A stretch of 64,000 nt of DNA from Trichothermofontia sichuanensis B231 (GTDB taxonomy: Bacteria; Cyanobacteriota; Cyanobacteriia; B231), in the NCBI RefSeq assembly GCF_026240635.1, contig NZ_CP110848.1, positions 126,501 to 190,500 of the forward strand. Reading direction: 5' to 3'. Positions 28,434 to 37,673 of the stretch are shown here, one piece after another. Both the position numbers and the translations under genes were made by a program. How positions within the stretch are numbered: position 1 is the stretch's first letter; each line of letters begins with the position of its first letter. Under the pieces are notes generated by a model that saw nothing but the letters and a program-made list of their open reading frames with translations, did not search any database and was not told the DNA's origin.

Positions 28434-28461
28434 TTGACATTCCATTTGGTTTAAAAATAAT
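28434..28461 (+). promoter_or_regulatory. Possible promoter of the 28.6-kb membrane protein gene
   Basis: TTGACA (28434-28439) and AATAAT (28456-28461) are spaced by 16 bp. A transcript starting near 28468 would begin beside the MITE fragment at 28471 and carry it in the leader of the membrane-protein gene. Confidence 0.4.
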
Positions 28462-28470
28462 CACTGCTAA

Positions 28471-28507
28471 CAGCCTTCGCCTAATTTACTCAGTACACAG
28501 CTAAGGT
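28471..28507 (+). mobile_element. MITE family A, left-end fragment
   Basis: CAGCCTTCGCCTAATTTACT continues CAGTACACAGCTAAGG, which matches only the first roughly 37 bp of the complete copies. The rest of the element is missing. It sits in the probable 5' leader of the following gene. The other part of the gap 28236-28559 shows no gene. Confidence 0.7.
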
Positions 28508-28559
28508 GATGACTATTTTATCCATTTTGATTTAGAGCAAAATTAGAAGGAGAAATCCC

Positions 28560-29252
28560 ATGCAAGATGAGACTTCTAGCGGTTCTGGGCGTAGAAGCAT
28601 TCAGATGCTTCTGAATGAGGGCTATGCTTTCAATATGGGTGACTATATTAGTCGCGGCTGGCGGATGCTTAAAAGCAATCTGGGACTCATGGTGGCTTAT
28701 ACCGTTCTCCTCACTGTGATTAGTGGCATTGTGGGTACTATCGACACTAGCCTCGCTGGCGATGATGAGGGCGTCCGCTCGACAGGCATTAGTTTTTTAT
28801 TCAATCTATTGGTTGCTCCTCCCTTATGGGCTGGGTTGTATTTGAGTGCCTTTAAGAGCTTAAATAATCGACAATTAGAGTTTAGTGATTTTTTCAAGGG
28901 CTTCCAATTCTTTGCGCCGCTCGTCCTAGCTAACTTGATCATTGGGATTTTCATAGTTATTGGCACTATCTTTTGCGTGATTCCTGGAATTTATTTGGGA
29001 GTTGCTTATCTGCTAACAATTCCCTTAATTCTGGATCGTAATATGGGATTTTGGGAGGCAATGGAAACCAGTCGTAAGGTTGTAACTAAAAATTGGTTTT
29101 CCTGGTTCGTTTTCGGCCTTTTAATGTTTGCCATCAATCTTGGTGGTTTGATTGCTTGCATTGTGGGTCTCTTTTTCACAATCCCGCTTACCTATTGTAT
29201 GTGGATAGCTGCCTATGAAGATGTGGTTGGTATACAACGGACTAACATCTAG
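28560..29252 (+). CDS. Multi-pass membrane protein of unknown function
   Basis: A 230-aa protein with a hydrophilic N-terminus (about 40 residues), then about six hydrophobic helices (near residues 40-60, 75-100, 118-140, 140-160, 175-200 and 200-220). The pattern NRQLEFSDFFKGFQFFAPLVLA and GFWEAMETSRKVVTKNW resembles bacterial YciC/UPF0259- or DUF975-type membrane proteins. A strong Shine-Dalgarno (AGAAGGAGA) precedes the ATG. Base composition is less G/C-rich than its neighbours, suggesting a different history. Confidence 0.7.
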   Translation: MQDETSSGSGRRSIQMLLNEGYAFNMGDYISRGWRMLKSNLGLMVAYTVLLTVISGIVGTIDTSLAGDDEGVRSTGISFLFNLLVAPPLWAGLYLSAFKSLNNRQLEFSDFFKGFQFFAPLVLANLIIGIFIVIGTIFCVIPGIYLGVAYLLTIPLILDRNMGFWEAMETSRKVVTKNWFSWFVFGLLMFAINLGGLIACIVGLFFTIPLTYCMWIAAYEDVVGIQRTNI

Positions 29253-29602
29253 AACTTAAATGATAGTGGCTAATTTTTCGATCTGCGATCGCATTGCTCT
29301 TAACTAACTAGCTGACAATGGTTAACTAGTGACAGGAGCAGCGATCGCGTTCTCTTCCCTGATGACTCTAAGCAAGAACCCGCTATTGCCGTTGTCAAAA
29401 TCATCTGGAAACTAAGCACAAACTCAATTCTGTGATCCTGGGAATAGCAACCATAACTGAGCCTTGGTTTTAAAGATATAGTTATTTCAGATTAGAAAGA
29501 GATGTCTAAGCCCCTCTCCCAGAGCGGCAGAGGGGTTGGGGGTGAGGGGGCTGTTTCAGCCTAAATTGCAATGACTATAAATTAAGTAAAGGCTATATCT
29601 GA
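29253..29602. repeat. Gap with family B repeat copy 2
   Basis: About 29500-29580 is the inverted counterpart of the repeat at 6064, with CCTCTCCCAGAGCGGCAGAGG, GGGGGCTGTTTCAGCC and TAAATTGCAATGACTATA. It is followed by AAGTAAAGGCTATA, which resembles a degraded end of MITE family A. The 250 bp before it hold no recognisable gene. Confidence 0.6.
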
Positions 29603-30208
29603 CTAACGCATTGACCCCATCGTATTGCGCCAGGCGAGTTCCTTACAGAGAATTTCCAGTGCCCGCTGTTCTGTACCTTGAAATAGTTGTCGATCGGCGA
29701 GATCGTCTAATACTTGTTGCGTTAAATGGGTGGCAAAGCTACCGCCATAGCGCAGTAACAAGCTGTAATAACAAAATTGGGGTTGTTGGTTTTGATTGAG
29801 GTGAAACTGATGGATCTCGGTTGCGGTCATCCGGACAACGGGTGTATTCACTGGCACTACCAGCCGGGGAATGCCATGCTGCCCATAGGGAGGATGGGCC
29901 TGGGTGATCAGGGTTCCAATCAGCACCACGCCTAATAAGGTGCGGGTTTCTTGAATTAAATCGGGGGTAAATAAGGGATCGGGTTCACTCGATAAGCGTG
30001 GCCCCAGATTGAGGAACATGGGATTAAACAGTTGGGAATTATAGACAATACCAACAGCCCAATGGCGACCATCTAGGTCTTCAAACTTAACGAATGAGCC
30101 AAAGCCATAATCCTCTGGTTTGGGGGGATCGGCAACGTCAAAGCTATCATCCACTTCAACCAAATAATCACAATGGGAGTTTGATTTAACAACCTTACCT
30201 AGTCGCAT
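29603..30208 (-). CDS. HAS-barrel domain protein
   Basis: The 201-aa protein opens with MRLGKVVKSNSHCDYLVEVDD, the small beta-barrel (HAS barrel) usually found fused to HerA-type ATPases and DNA-export or repair ATPases. Here there is no P-loop, so it is a stand-alone barrel with a helical C-terminal part (ALEILCKELAWRNTMGSMR). Similar stand-alone proteins occur in cyanobacteria without known role. Start chosen at the third methionine, which matches the barrel start. It follows the GUN4 kinase gene by about 45 bp on the same strand and may be cotranscribed. Confidence 0.6.
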   Translation of the reverse strand: MRLGKVVKSNSHCDYLVEVDDSFDVADPPKPEDYGFGSFVKFEDLDGRHWAVGIVYNSQLFNPMFLNLGPRLSSEPDPLFTPDLIQETRTLLGVVLIGTLITQAHPPYGQHGIPRLVVPVNTPVVRMTATEIHQFHLNQNQQPQFCYYSLLLRYGGSFATHLTQQVLDDLADRQLFQGTEQRALEILCKELAWRNTMGSMR

Positions 30209-30252
30209 TGGCCCCATCCCCAATCCTGTCCTGAACCCGCTTGAGGGTATTC

Positions 30253-31998
30253 TTACCCAATACAGGTTGCGATACGTTCGAGTAAAATCCTAGCACCGCG
30301 TGAGGTGCCCGTATAGAGACTACAGAAGAAGGGCAAACAACCTGCCGGCACTCGCACCACTAATTCGTCAGCAGGGATCGATTGGACTGTGGCAATCACC
30401 TCATCCCGTGATAGCCAGTGATATTCATGAATATCACCTCGCAGGGCTTCGCCAATCCGTTTCTCAACCCGCTGGAGCCAGCCGATCGCAACCCCAAAGT
30501 CGCACCAATATTCGGTTATCGTCGGCGATCGCTGCTGAGATTGAGATTGCTTTGGGTTACTGATGTGTTGCCAAATTTGCTGCTGAACGCTGAAGCCAAA
30601 ATGTCCTTGACTATACTTGACCCAGAGTCGATCAATGGTTTGTAAATCAATGCATGGAAAGGTCGCCAAGTGATCAAAACTCAGCCAACCGACTGCTTCC
30701 TGATGCATTGCCTGCAGCATCAACCGGGAGGTTTCGTGATCAGCGGCAGGCCAATCCCCAGCAGCCAGGCAGGCTTGTAAAGAGCGATAGTCCACCCCCA
30801 CGGCAGAGGCCAGATCATCTAGATTGTCATCGATCGCCAGAGGCAGGGAGGGGGAAGGCGTACCGGATCGGTTTGGCAGACTGGGCGATCGGGATTCTGC
30901 CTTGGTAGGCGTGGGCGGGGATGCGGGAGGGGGGGGCGGGGGGGGGGGGGGGGGGGCAAACCATTGGGAAAGCGGTCGGAGGGCTGGTTGCGGCGTGCTC
31001 GGCTGAGCCTTGGGTGGTGATGGCGTTGGGTGATCAGGTCCCCGTTTAGGGGACAGGGGTTCCGGTAAGGAGGGAGGTGTCAAAGGCTGGGGGGAGGTCG
31101 TCGCCGGGGCGGGGGGGGTGAGCAGGTGCAAATGACGCATCACCTCACCAGCAGACGAGTAGCGCAGGCGCAGGGGACGGGCCACCAGCTTATCCAGAAT
31201 GCGTCCTAAAGCCGGGTCGATCGGGTGTTGCAAGTAATCTCGCCACACCCAGCGATCGTCAGCGAAGGAAAATAGATCAAAGGGTTCAATCAAGGTGAGC
31301 AGGTGTAGACAGGTCACGCCTAAACTATACAAATCGCTGGCAAATGTGGCTTTGCCCCCGACCTGTTCAGGAGCAGCATAGGCGGCACTCCCAATGACAG
31401 TCCCCGTTTGGGCTAAGGCCAGCGGTGTGGCATGTTTTGCAGCCCCAAAATCAACTAGGACATAGCTATCTGTAGACGATCGCCAGATAATATTTTCCGG
31501 CTTGATATCTCGATGAATCACCTGATGATCGTGGATAAACTGTAAAACCGGCAGGAGGGCGTTGAGTAAGTTTAGGATACGAGATTGATCGAAGGGTTGA
31601 CCCGTGGCAACGAGGCTAGCCAGGGTTTCACCTTCAATAAATTCCTGAACCAGATAGTGTTGATCTGCAATCACAAAATAGGCCAGTAAGTCAGGAATTT
31701 GGGGGTGATGTCCCAGGGATTCTAATTGTTCAGCTTCTTGCCGGAAGAAGGTAATGGCTTTTTGAGAACTTTCTGGATTCGGGCTACGGGGGAAAAACTG
31801 CTTAATCACACACAGCGGTTGCGAGGGTTTATCCGTATCCACTGCCAACATCGTCCGTCCAAAGCCCCCCTGACCGAGGGGCCGGACTGCCCGATACCGC
31901 GATCGCAGCAGGAGGGGACGCCCGCAGGACTGACAGAAGTTGGCATCGTCAGGATTCTCAGGGTGTTGACAACTGAGGTTCAGGCAGTAGCTCATCAT
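30253..31998 (-). CDS. Ser/Thr protein kinase with zinc-ribbon start and GUN4 domain
   Basis: The 581-aa protein has an N-terminal four-cysteine ribbon (C...C near residues 4-9, then CQSCG), a Hanks-type kinase domain from about residue 33 (LGQGGFGRTMLAVD) with HRDIKPENI at about 163 and VDFGAAK, a Pro-rich linker, and a C-terminal GUN4 domain from about residue 400 (DYRSLQACLAAGDWPAADHET). GUN4 domains bind porphyrins, so the kinase may sense tetrapyrroles or light status; this is inference. The linker includes a run of 19 G on the plus strand. The ATG pair at 31998/31995 is preferred over the upstream start at 32073. Confidence 0.9.
   Translation of the reverse strand: MMSYCLNLSCQHPENPDDANFCQSCGRPLLLRSRYRAVRPLGQGGFGRTMLAVDTDKPSQPLCVIKQFFPRSPNPESSQKAITFFRQEAEQLESLGHHPQIPDLLAYFVIADQHYLVQEFIEGETLASLVATGQPFDQSRILNLLNALLPVLQFIHDHQVIHRDIKPENIIWRSSTDSYVLVDFGAAKHATPLALAQTGTVIGSAAYAAPEQVGGKATFASDLYSLGVTCLHLLTLIEPFDLFSFADDRWVWRDYLQHPIDPALGRILDKLVARPLRLRYSSAGEVMRHLHLLTPPAPATTSPQPLTPPSLPEPLSPKRGPDHPTPSPPKAQPSTPQPALRPLSQWFAPPPPPPPPPPASPPTPTKAESRSPSLPNRSGTPSPSLPLAIDDNLDDLASAVGVDYRSLQACLAAGDWPAADHETSRLMLQAMHQEAVGWLSFDHLATFPCIDLQTIDRLWVKYSQGHFGFSVQQQIWQHISNPKQSQSQQRSPTITEYWCDFGVAIGWLQRVEKRIGEALRGDIHEYHWLSRDEVIATVQSIPADELVVRVPAGCLPFFCSLYTGTSRGARILLERIATCIG
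30938..30956. repeat. 19-G homopolymer inside the kinase gene
   Basis: An uninterrupted run of 19 G (C on the coding strand) encodes part of a polyproline linker. Runs of this length are prone to slippage, and any change not divisible by three would remove the GUN4 domain. Confidence 0.9.
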
Positions 31999-32111
31999 GC
32001 AGCCGGGGCGGAGTCCAGCCATTACGGAAATTAACCGGCTACTTTGAGTATAAAGAGATTCGCCCGCCTTCACTCCCTTGCTAACGGCTGAGGCTGAGGG
32101 GTGAGCCGATC

Positions 32112-33926
32112 TTATTGGGATCGATCGATCTTCAGCACGGCCATAAAGGCGGATTGGGGCACTTCCACTGACCCCAGGGCCTTCATCCGTTTTTTCCCCT
32201 TAGCTTGCTTTTGCAGGAGTTTCTTCTTCCGGGAAATGTCACCGCCGTAACACTTGGCTAACACGTCTTTACGCAGGGCAGGGATGTGTTCACTGGCAAT
32301 CACTCGACTCCCGATCGCCGCTTGGATTGGAATCTTAAACTGGTGACGGGGAATCTCTTCCTTAAGCTTTTCTACCAGTGCTTTGCCCACATAGTAGGCT
32401 TTGTCACGATGGACGATCGTGGCCAGGGGATCAACCCGATCATTGTTAATGAGAATATCCAGCTTGACCAGATCATCTTCGCGATAACCAATGAAATGGT
32501 ATTCCATACTGGCGTAGCCGCGCGATCGCGACTTCATTTGATCGAAATAGTCCGTCACCACTTCTGCCAGGGGAATCTCATAGATCAGGGTCGTGCGCGA
32601 TGGCGTGAGGTATTTCATGTCTTTGAAAATGCCCCGCCGGCTTTGGGCTAATTCCATCAACGCTCCCACGTAGGTTTCTGGTGTGATCATGTCAACCTGA
32701 ACGTAGGGTTCTTCGATCTTCTGGCGATATTGGGGATCAGGTAATTTACTCGGATTGTCGATATAAATCACTTCCCCATCCAACAGCGTAACCCGATAGA
32801 TTACCGAGGGAGCCGTGGTGACCAGATCCAGGTTATATTCCCGTTCCAAGCGTTCCTGGACGATTTCCATGTGCAGCAACCCCAGAAAACCACACCGGAA
32901 CCCAAACCCCATTGCGCTAGATGTTTCGGGTTCATAGTGCAGGGCAGCATCATTAAGTTTTAACTTTTCCAGGGCTTCCCGCAAATCTTCAAATTGATCC
33001 GCATCGCTGGGGAAGAGGCCGCAAAAAACCATTGGTTTGGCTTCGGTATAACCGGGGAGGGGTTCCGCTGCCGGGTTATTGGCGAGGGTAATGGTGTCTC
33101 CCACCCGGGCATCTTCCACGGTTTTAATGGCAGCGGCTAGGTAGCCCACTTCGCCCGCATGGAGGGTATCCACGGGGACTTGCATGGGGGCTAAAACGCC
33201 TAACTCGTCGATCTCATACTCTTTCCCAGAGGCCATCAGGCGCACACGATCGCCCGTTTTCAGGGTGCCATCCATGACCCGAAAATAAACGATAACGCCA
33301 CGATAGCTGTCGTAATAACTATCAAAAATCAATGCCCGGAGGGGTTCGTCCACCGTATCGCGTGGGGGGGGGATGAGGTGGACAATGGCCTCTAGGATTT
33401 CGGGTACCCCAATGCCTTCCTTAGCCGAGGCTAAAATCGCGTGGGAGCAGTCGAGACCGATGATGTCTTCAATCTCTTGTTTGACACGATCGGGTTCAGC
33501 ACCGGGCAGATCAATTTTATTAAGAACGGGGATGATTTCGAGATCGTGTTCTAGGGCAAGGTAGACATTGGCAAGGGTTTGGGCTTCGACCCCCTGGGAG
33601 GCATCGACGACAAGTAAAGCGCCTTCGCAAGCGGCCAGCGATCGCGAGACCTCGTAGGAAAAATCGACGTGGCCGGGGGTATCGATCAAGTTCAACACGT
33701 AGTTCTGACCGTCTTGGGCCTGGTAGTCCATGCGGGCGGCTTGCAGTTTGATCGTGATCCCCCGCTCCCGTTCGAGTTCCATGTTGTCGAGGAACTGGGC
33801 TTTCATTTCGCGATCGGCGACGGTACCGGTAGCCTGCAAGAGCCGGTCTGCCAGGGTGGATTTACCGTGATCGATGTGGGCAATGATCGAAAAGTTGCGG
33901 ATTTGGGCAACAGGGACTTGGGTCAT
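32112..33926 (-). CDS. lepA: Elongation factor 4 (LepA)
   Basis: LepA/EF4 is a ribosome-binding GTPase that acts on stalled or mis-translocated ribosomes. The 604-aa length is normal. G-domain motifs are AHIDHGKST (about residue 16), DTPGHVDF and NKIDLPGA. The family-specific C-terminal domain includes [29 protein letters not shown] and [21 protein letters not shown]. It is divergent from the GH38 gene, with the CRISPR-like repeat in between. Confidence 0.97.
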   Translation of the reverse strand: MTQVPVAQIRNFSIIAHIDHGKSTLADRLLQATGTVADREMKAQFLDNMELERERGITIKLQAARMDYQAQDGQNYVLNLIDTPGHVDFSYEVSRSLAACEGALLVVDASQGVEAQTLANVYLALEHDLEIIPVLNKIDLPGAEPDRVKQEIEDIIGLDCSHAILASAKEGIGVPEILEAIVHLIPPPRDTVDEPLRALIFDSYYDSYRGVIVYFRVMDGTLKTGDRVRLMASGKEYEIDELGVLAPMQVPVDTLHAGEVGYLAAAIKTVEDARVGDTITLANNPAAEPLPGYTEAKPMVFCGLFPSDADQFEDLREALEKLKLNDAALHYEPETSSAMGFGFRCGFLGLLHMEIVQERLEREYNLDLVTTAPSVIYRVTLLDGEVIYIDNPSKLPDPQYRQKIEEPYVQVDMITPETYVGALMELAQSRRGIFKDMKYLTPSRTTLIYEIPLAEVVTDYFDQMKSRSRGYASMEYHFIGYREDDLVKLDILINNDRVDPLATIVHRDKAYYVGKALVEKLKEEIPRHQFKIPIQAAIGSRVIASEHIPALRKDVLAKCYGGDISRKKKLLQKQAKGKKRMKALGSVEVPQSAFMAVLKIDRSQ

Positions 33927-34008
33927 AGGGTTTTAGGTAAATCCCCAGGGGATCATGGATTAGACTGCTGATGCTTAACATATTTTAATGCCTTTTCCCC
34001 TTTTCCCA

Positions 34009-34116
34009 ACCCCCCACGAACGGGGATCGAAGAGAGGAGTTGGATCGGCACTCTGCTTTACAAAAGCAGAGTAAAGCTGCCACCCCCCACGAACGGGGAT
34101 CGAAGAGAGGAGTTGG
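34009..34116. CRISPR. Two-repeat CRISPR-like unit with a palindromic spacer
   Basis: An identical 35-bp sequence occurs at 34009-34043 and 34082-34116 (begins ACCCCCCACGAACGGGGATC, ends GAGAGGAGTTGG), separated by 38 bp. Repeat and spacer lengths are those of a CRISPR array, and the repeat holds a CCCC-ACGAAC-GGGG hairpin followed by ATCGAAG, like the 3' part of cyanobacterial repeats. The spacer is itself a hairpin: CTCTGCTTT (34051-34059) pairs with AAAGCAGAG (34063-34071). With one spacer and no cas genes beside it, it could be an orphan mini-array or another duplicated element between divergent genes. Confidence 0.45.
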
Positions 34117-34203
34117 GGACGGGGGGCAGTTTGGGGTAAAACGGTGCCATCGTGTCCTTCACCCTAAATCTCCCTAAATCTCTAGCTCACTATTCAGCTC
34201 AGC

Positions 34204-37200
34204 ATGTCGTCAATGTCTCCTATGCCTGCCAATACGATCGTCCCTCCCGCAATTCCCCAAACGATCGCCCAGTTAGCCCAATGTAGCCGTTGTTCTTGTC
34301 AGACGCAGTGGCATGTTCAGATCACGCCGTCGGGGAGTGTTGTCCCACTGGCAGGACCGGGTAGACCGGATGGGTGGGAAAGCTGGCCGATCGCGACGCT
34401 GAATGGGAAGGGGCATCTGGCATGGCCCAAGGGGCAGCAGGAAGCCTGGTTTGTACAGGCAATCCTGATTCCTAGTCAGTTGCAGGGATACCCGATCGCG
34501 GGCCTCAGCTTACGGCTGGCGCTCCACTGGTGGGCGGAAGTGGCGGAGGTCTGGGTGAATGGGGAATTGCGGCAGGTTGGGGATTTATTTGACTGCAAAA
34601 CCCGTGTGTTATTGAGTGAGGCGATCGTGCCGGGGATGATGTTTCGGGTGGCTGTCCGGCTGGTAAGTCCGGGGCATGATCCGGGGGCATTGGTGGCGTC
34701 AGAGTTAGTTGTGGAAAATCCTGATTCAGAGGCTCCGGAACCGGGGTTTGTGGCGGATGAATTAGCCGTGATTACCCAATATCTCCAGACGTTTATCCCA
34801 GAACAATTGCCCACTTTGGCGACGTATTTAATGCCGATCGCAGAAAAACTATCAGCAATGGCAACTCAGATGAGCGGCGATCGGGCTGAGTTTGATCGTT
34901 GCCTTGCCGATCTGCGCCAACAGTTGCAAACCTGGGAGATTCAACCAGGGCAAACGTTACCGTATTGGTTGAAACAACGCCAGATTGGGCTTTTAGGTCA
35001 TGCCCATTTAGATCTAGCATGGTTATGGCCGATCGCGGAAACTTGGGAAGCGGCTGAACGGACCTTCACTTCTGTGCTCAATTTACAAGCTGACTTTCCT
35101 GAATTGATTTTTGGTCACTCCAGTCCAGCGTTGTATGCCTGGATAGAAACCCATCAACCTGAACTATTTGAGCAAATTCAAGCCCAGGTTAAGGCAGGTC
35201 GTTGGGAGATCATCGCCGGACTGTGGGTGGAGCCAGATTTGAACCTAATTCAGGGTGAATCTTTGGTGCGGCAAGTCCTCTATGGACAACGCTATGTCCA
35301 GGAAAAATTTGGGTTGTTGAATCGCATTGCCTGGTTACCGGATAGCTTTGGCTTCTGTTGGCAATTACCCCAGATTCTCCGGCAAGCGGGGATTGATTAT
35401 TTTGTGACCCAAAAGTTGCGCTGGAACGACACGACCCAACCCAGTGAGGATCTGTTCTGGTGGCAGTCCCCCGATGGGAGTCAGGTGTTGAGTTTGATGT
35501 CGGCCCCGATCGGTGAGGATATTTCTCCAGTCAAAATGGCCACCTATGCCTGTGAGTGGGAACAAAAAACAGGAGCGTTAAATGCCCTCTGGTTACCGGG
35601 TGTCGGTGATCATGGCGGCGGACCCACTCGCGATATGTTGGCAGTGGCGCGTCGTTGGCAGCGATCGCCCTTTTTCCCACAATTAAAATTTCAAACTGCC
35701 CTGGAATTTCTGGATCAATTCAAAAATAAAGATTCAAAATTCAAAATTCAAAATTCGGAACTGTATCTAGAATTCCATCGAGGATGTTATACAACCCATG
35801 CGGATCAGAAGGCATGGAATCGTCGCTGCGAAACGCGACTCTATGAGGCGGAATTGTTTGCATCGCTTGCCCAGATGATTGCTGTAGGAGCAGGCGAAGA
35901 CCGGACCAATGACATCGCGACGACTAAAGCGCAATTAACCACGGCTTGGCAACAGGTTTTATTTAACCAGTTCCATGATATTTTGCCCGGTACGGCGATT
36001 CCAGAGGTCTATGCCGACGCCGATCGCGCTTGGCAGGCAGCAGAACAAACGGCCCAGAGGATTCTTGATCAGGCGTTGACCGATATCAGCGATCGTATCG
36101 CTCTGCCTGAACCGCCGGTGACGGGCGCAATTCCCTTAGTGGTGTTTAACAGTTTGAACTGGGCGCGATCGCAGGTGGTTAGCGTGACCGTTCCGAATGC
36201 TGATGCCCAATGGCAAATTTACGATTTGGCCGGTCAACCGCTCCCCACCCAGCCGATTACACCCGAAGCTCACACCGATCCGCCACAAATTGCTTTCCTC
36301 ACGCCCCCAATTCCTGGCGTCGGCTATCACCTTTTCTGGCTAGCCCAACACCCCTCACCGCCTAACTCTAAATCTAAAAATCTAAAATCTAAAATTCCCA
36401 AATCTCAAATCCCACTGGTGCAGCGCACAGGGGCCTACACCCTGGAAAATGCCTATTTACAGGTCAGTATTGATCCGGCAACAGGCGATCTCAGTCGGGT
36501 GTGGGATAAACTGACGCAGCGGGAAATCCTGAAAGCACCCGGAAATCAATTACAAGCCTTTAGGGATGCTGGCCAGTATTGGGATGCCTGGAACATTGAT
36601 CCAAACTATGCTCAACATCCTTTGCCGCCGCCTGAACTTCAGGTCTTGCAGTGGCTAGAAACAGGTCCTGTACTTGCCCGATTGCGGGTTATCCGTCGCT
36701 TGGGACAATCCACTTTTTGGCAGGATTATCTTCTTGAGGCCGATCGTCCAGTGTTAATCATTAAAACCAGGGTGAGCTGGCAGGAACGCCATACCCTGGT
36801 AAAGGTGGCTTTTCCCCTCAGTGTGGAAGCCGATTTTGCGACCTATGAAATAGCCTGTGGCGCGATCGCACGTCCCCTGCATTCCACCCAACCGGCTGAC
36901 CAGGCCAAATGGGAAGTGCCCGCCCTCCGTTGGGCTGATTTAACTCACACGCCGAGTGCGCCAGACACCCCGGCTGATCCGCCGGCAATTTATGGGGTCA
37001 GTTTGCTCAATGATGGCAAATATGGCTACGATGCCCAACCGGATCAACTACGCCTCACCCTGCTGCGGGGGGCCACTTGGCCCGATCCAGAGGCCGATCG
37101 CGGCGACCATTACTTTACCTATGCGCTCTATCCCCACACAGGCACCTGGCAGACGGCTCACACCGTCCGGCGGGGTTACGAGTTGAATGTGCCACTTCGC

Positions 37201-37596
37201 CCCCATTTCCTATCTCCGAAGACAGAGCGTTCCCCCTCGGCAACCTTGCCCGCGATCGGGACACTTCTGACCCTACCAGCCGAGAATCTAGTGCTTATGG
37301 CCTTAAAACCAGCCGAGGACTCGACGCAACAATGGGTGCTGCGCGGTTATGAATGCCACGGTCAACCCACCGAGATGCGTCTTAGCTCTGATTTAATGCT
37401 TGTTTTGGGAGCATCCGTTGATTTATTAGAACGATCAATCACAACTGAACCTAACGCGATCGCAGCAAGTGTGATCGCAGCAAGTGCGGTCGTTTCTCCA
37501 AGCCATCTACCGGAAAACGTCCAGCGTGTCTCATCGGTTATCCCCGCTTGGAAAATCATCAGTTATCTTGTCAGCCCAGCCCACAATCATGCTTGA
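34204..37596 (+). CDS. GH38 family alpha-mannosidase
   Basis: A 1130-aa glycoside hydrolase of family GH38, which trims alpha-linked mannose. A beta-sandwich-like N-terminal domain precedes the catalytic domain. The latter shows the zinc motif GHAHLDLAWLWP at about residues 265-276 and the nucleophile Asp in AWLPDSFGFCWQLPQ at about 378. GVGDHGGGPTRD is present, and FNQFHDILPGTAIPEVYADA is typical of GH38. There is no signal peptide. Two AT-rich in-frame insertions (35722-35759 and 36361-36410) encode Lys/Ser/Asn-rich loops and are made of the same short repeat found between genes. Confidence 0.92.
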   Translation: MSSMSPMPANTIVPPAIPQTIAQLAQCSRCSCQTQWHVQITPSGSVVPLAGPGRPDGWESWPIATLNGKGHLAWPKGQQEAWFVQAILIPSQLQGYPIAGLSLRLALHWWAEVAEVWVNGELRQVGDLFDCKTRVLLSEAIVPGMMFRVAVRLVSPGHDPGALVASELVVENPDSEAPEPGFVADELAVITQYLQTFIPEQLPTLATYLMPIAEKLSAMATQMSGDRAEFDRCLADLRQQLQTWEIQPGQTLPYWLKQRQIGLLGHAHLDLAWLWPIAETWEAAERTFTSVLNLQADFPELIFGHSSPALYAWIETHQPELFEQIQAQVKAGRWEIIAGLWVEPDLNLIQGESLVRQVLYGQRYVQEKFGLLNRIAWLPDSFGFCWQLPQILRQAGIDYFVTQKLRWNDTTQPSEDLFWWQSPDGSQVLSLMSAPIGEDISPVKMATYACEWEQKTGALNALWLPGVGDHGGGPTRDMLAVARRWQRSPFFPQLKFQTALEFLDQFKNKDSKFKIQNSELYLEFHRGCYTTHADQKAWNRRCETRLYEAELFASLAQMIAVGAGEDRTNDIATTKAQLTTAWQQVLFNQFHDILPGTAIPEVYADADRAWQAAEQTAQRILDQALTDISDRIALPEPPVTGAIPLVVFNSLNWARSQVVSVTVPNADAQWQIYDLAGQPLPTQPITPEAHTDPPQIAFLTPPIPGVGYHLFWLAQHPSPPNSKSKNLKSKIPKSQIPLVQRTGAYTLENAYLQVSIDPATGDLSRVWDKLTQREILKAPGNQLQAFRDAGQYWDAWNIDPNYAQHPLPPPELQVLQWLETGPVLARLRVIRRLGQSTFWQDYLLEADRPVLIIKTRVSWQERHTLVKVAFPLSVEADFATYEIACGAIARPLHSTQPADQAKWEVPALRWADLTHTPSAPDTPADPPAIYGVSLLNDGKYGYDAQPDQLRLTLLRGATWPDPEADRGDHYFTYALYPHTGTWQTAHTVRRGYELNVPLRPHFLSPKTERSPSATLPAIGTLLTLPAENLVLMALKPAEDSTQQWVLRGYECHGQPTEMRLSSDLMLVLGASVDLLERSITTEPNAIAASVIAASAVVSPSHLPENVQRVSSVIPAWKIISYLVSPAHNHA
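35722..35759. repeat. AT-rich short tandem repeat inside the mannosidase gene, copy 1
   Basis: Tandem TTCAAAA units (AAAGATTCAAAATTCAAAAT and on) insert about 12 codons (NKDSKFKIQNSEL) into the GH38 frame without breaking it. The surrounding gene is G/C-rich. The same unit type appears at 36361-36410 and, reversed, at 63840-63885. Confidence 0.75.
36361..36410. repeat. AT-rich short tandem repeat inside the mannosidase gene, copy 2
   Basis: Tandem TCTAAAA units encode NSKSKNLKSKIPKSQIP in frame, between two domains of the mannosidase. It is probably a tolerated linker insertion. Confidence 0.75.
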
Positions 37597-37673
37597 ATAC
37601 CCTGCCCTACAGTTGGTCAGCTTGTTCGCTATCCTAGGGGCTACAGACCTTCACTAGTTGAAGACGTTTTCCT

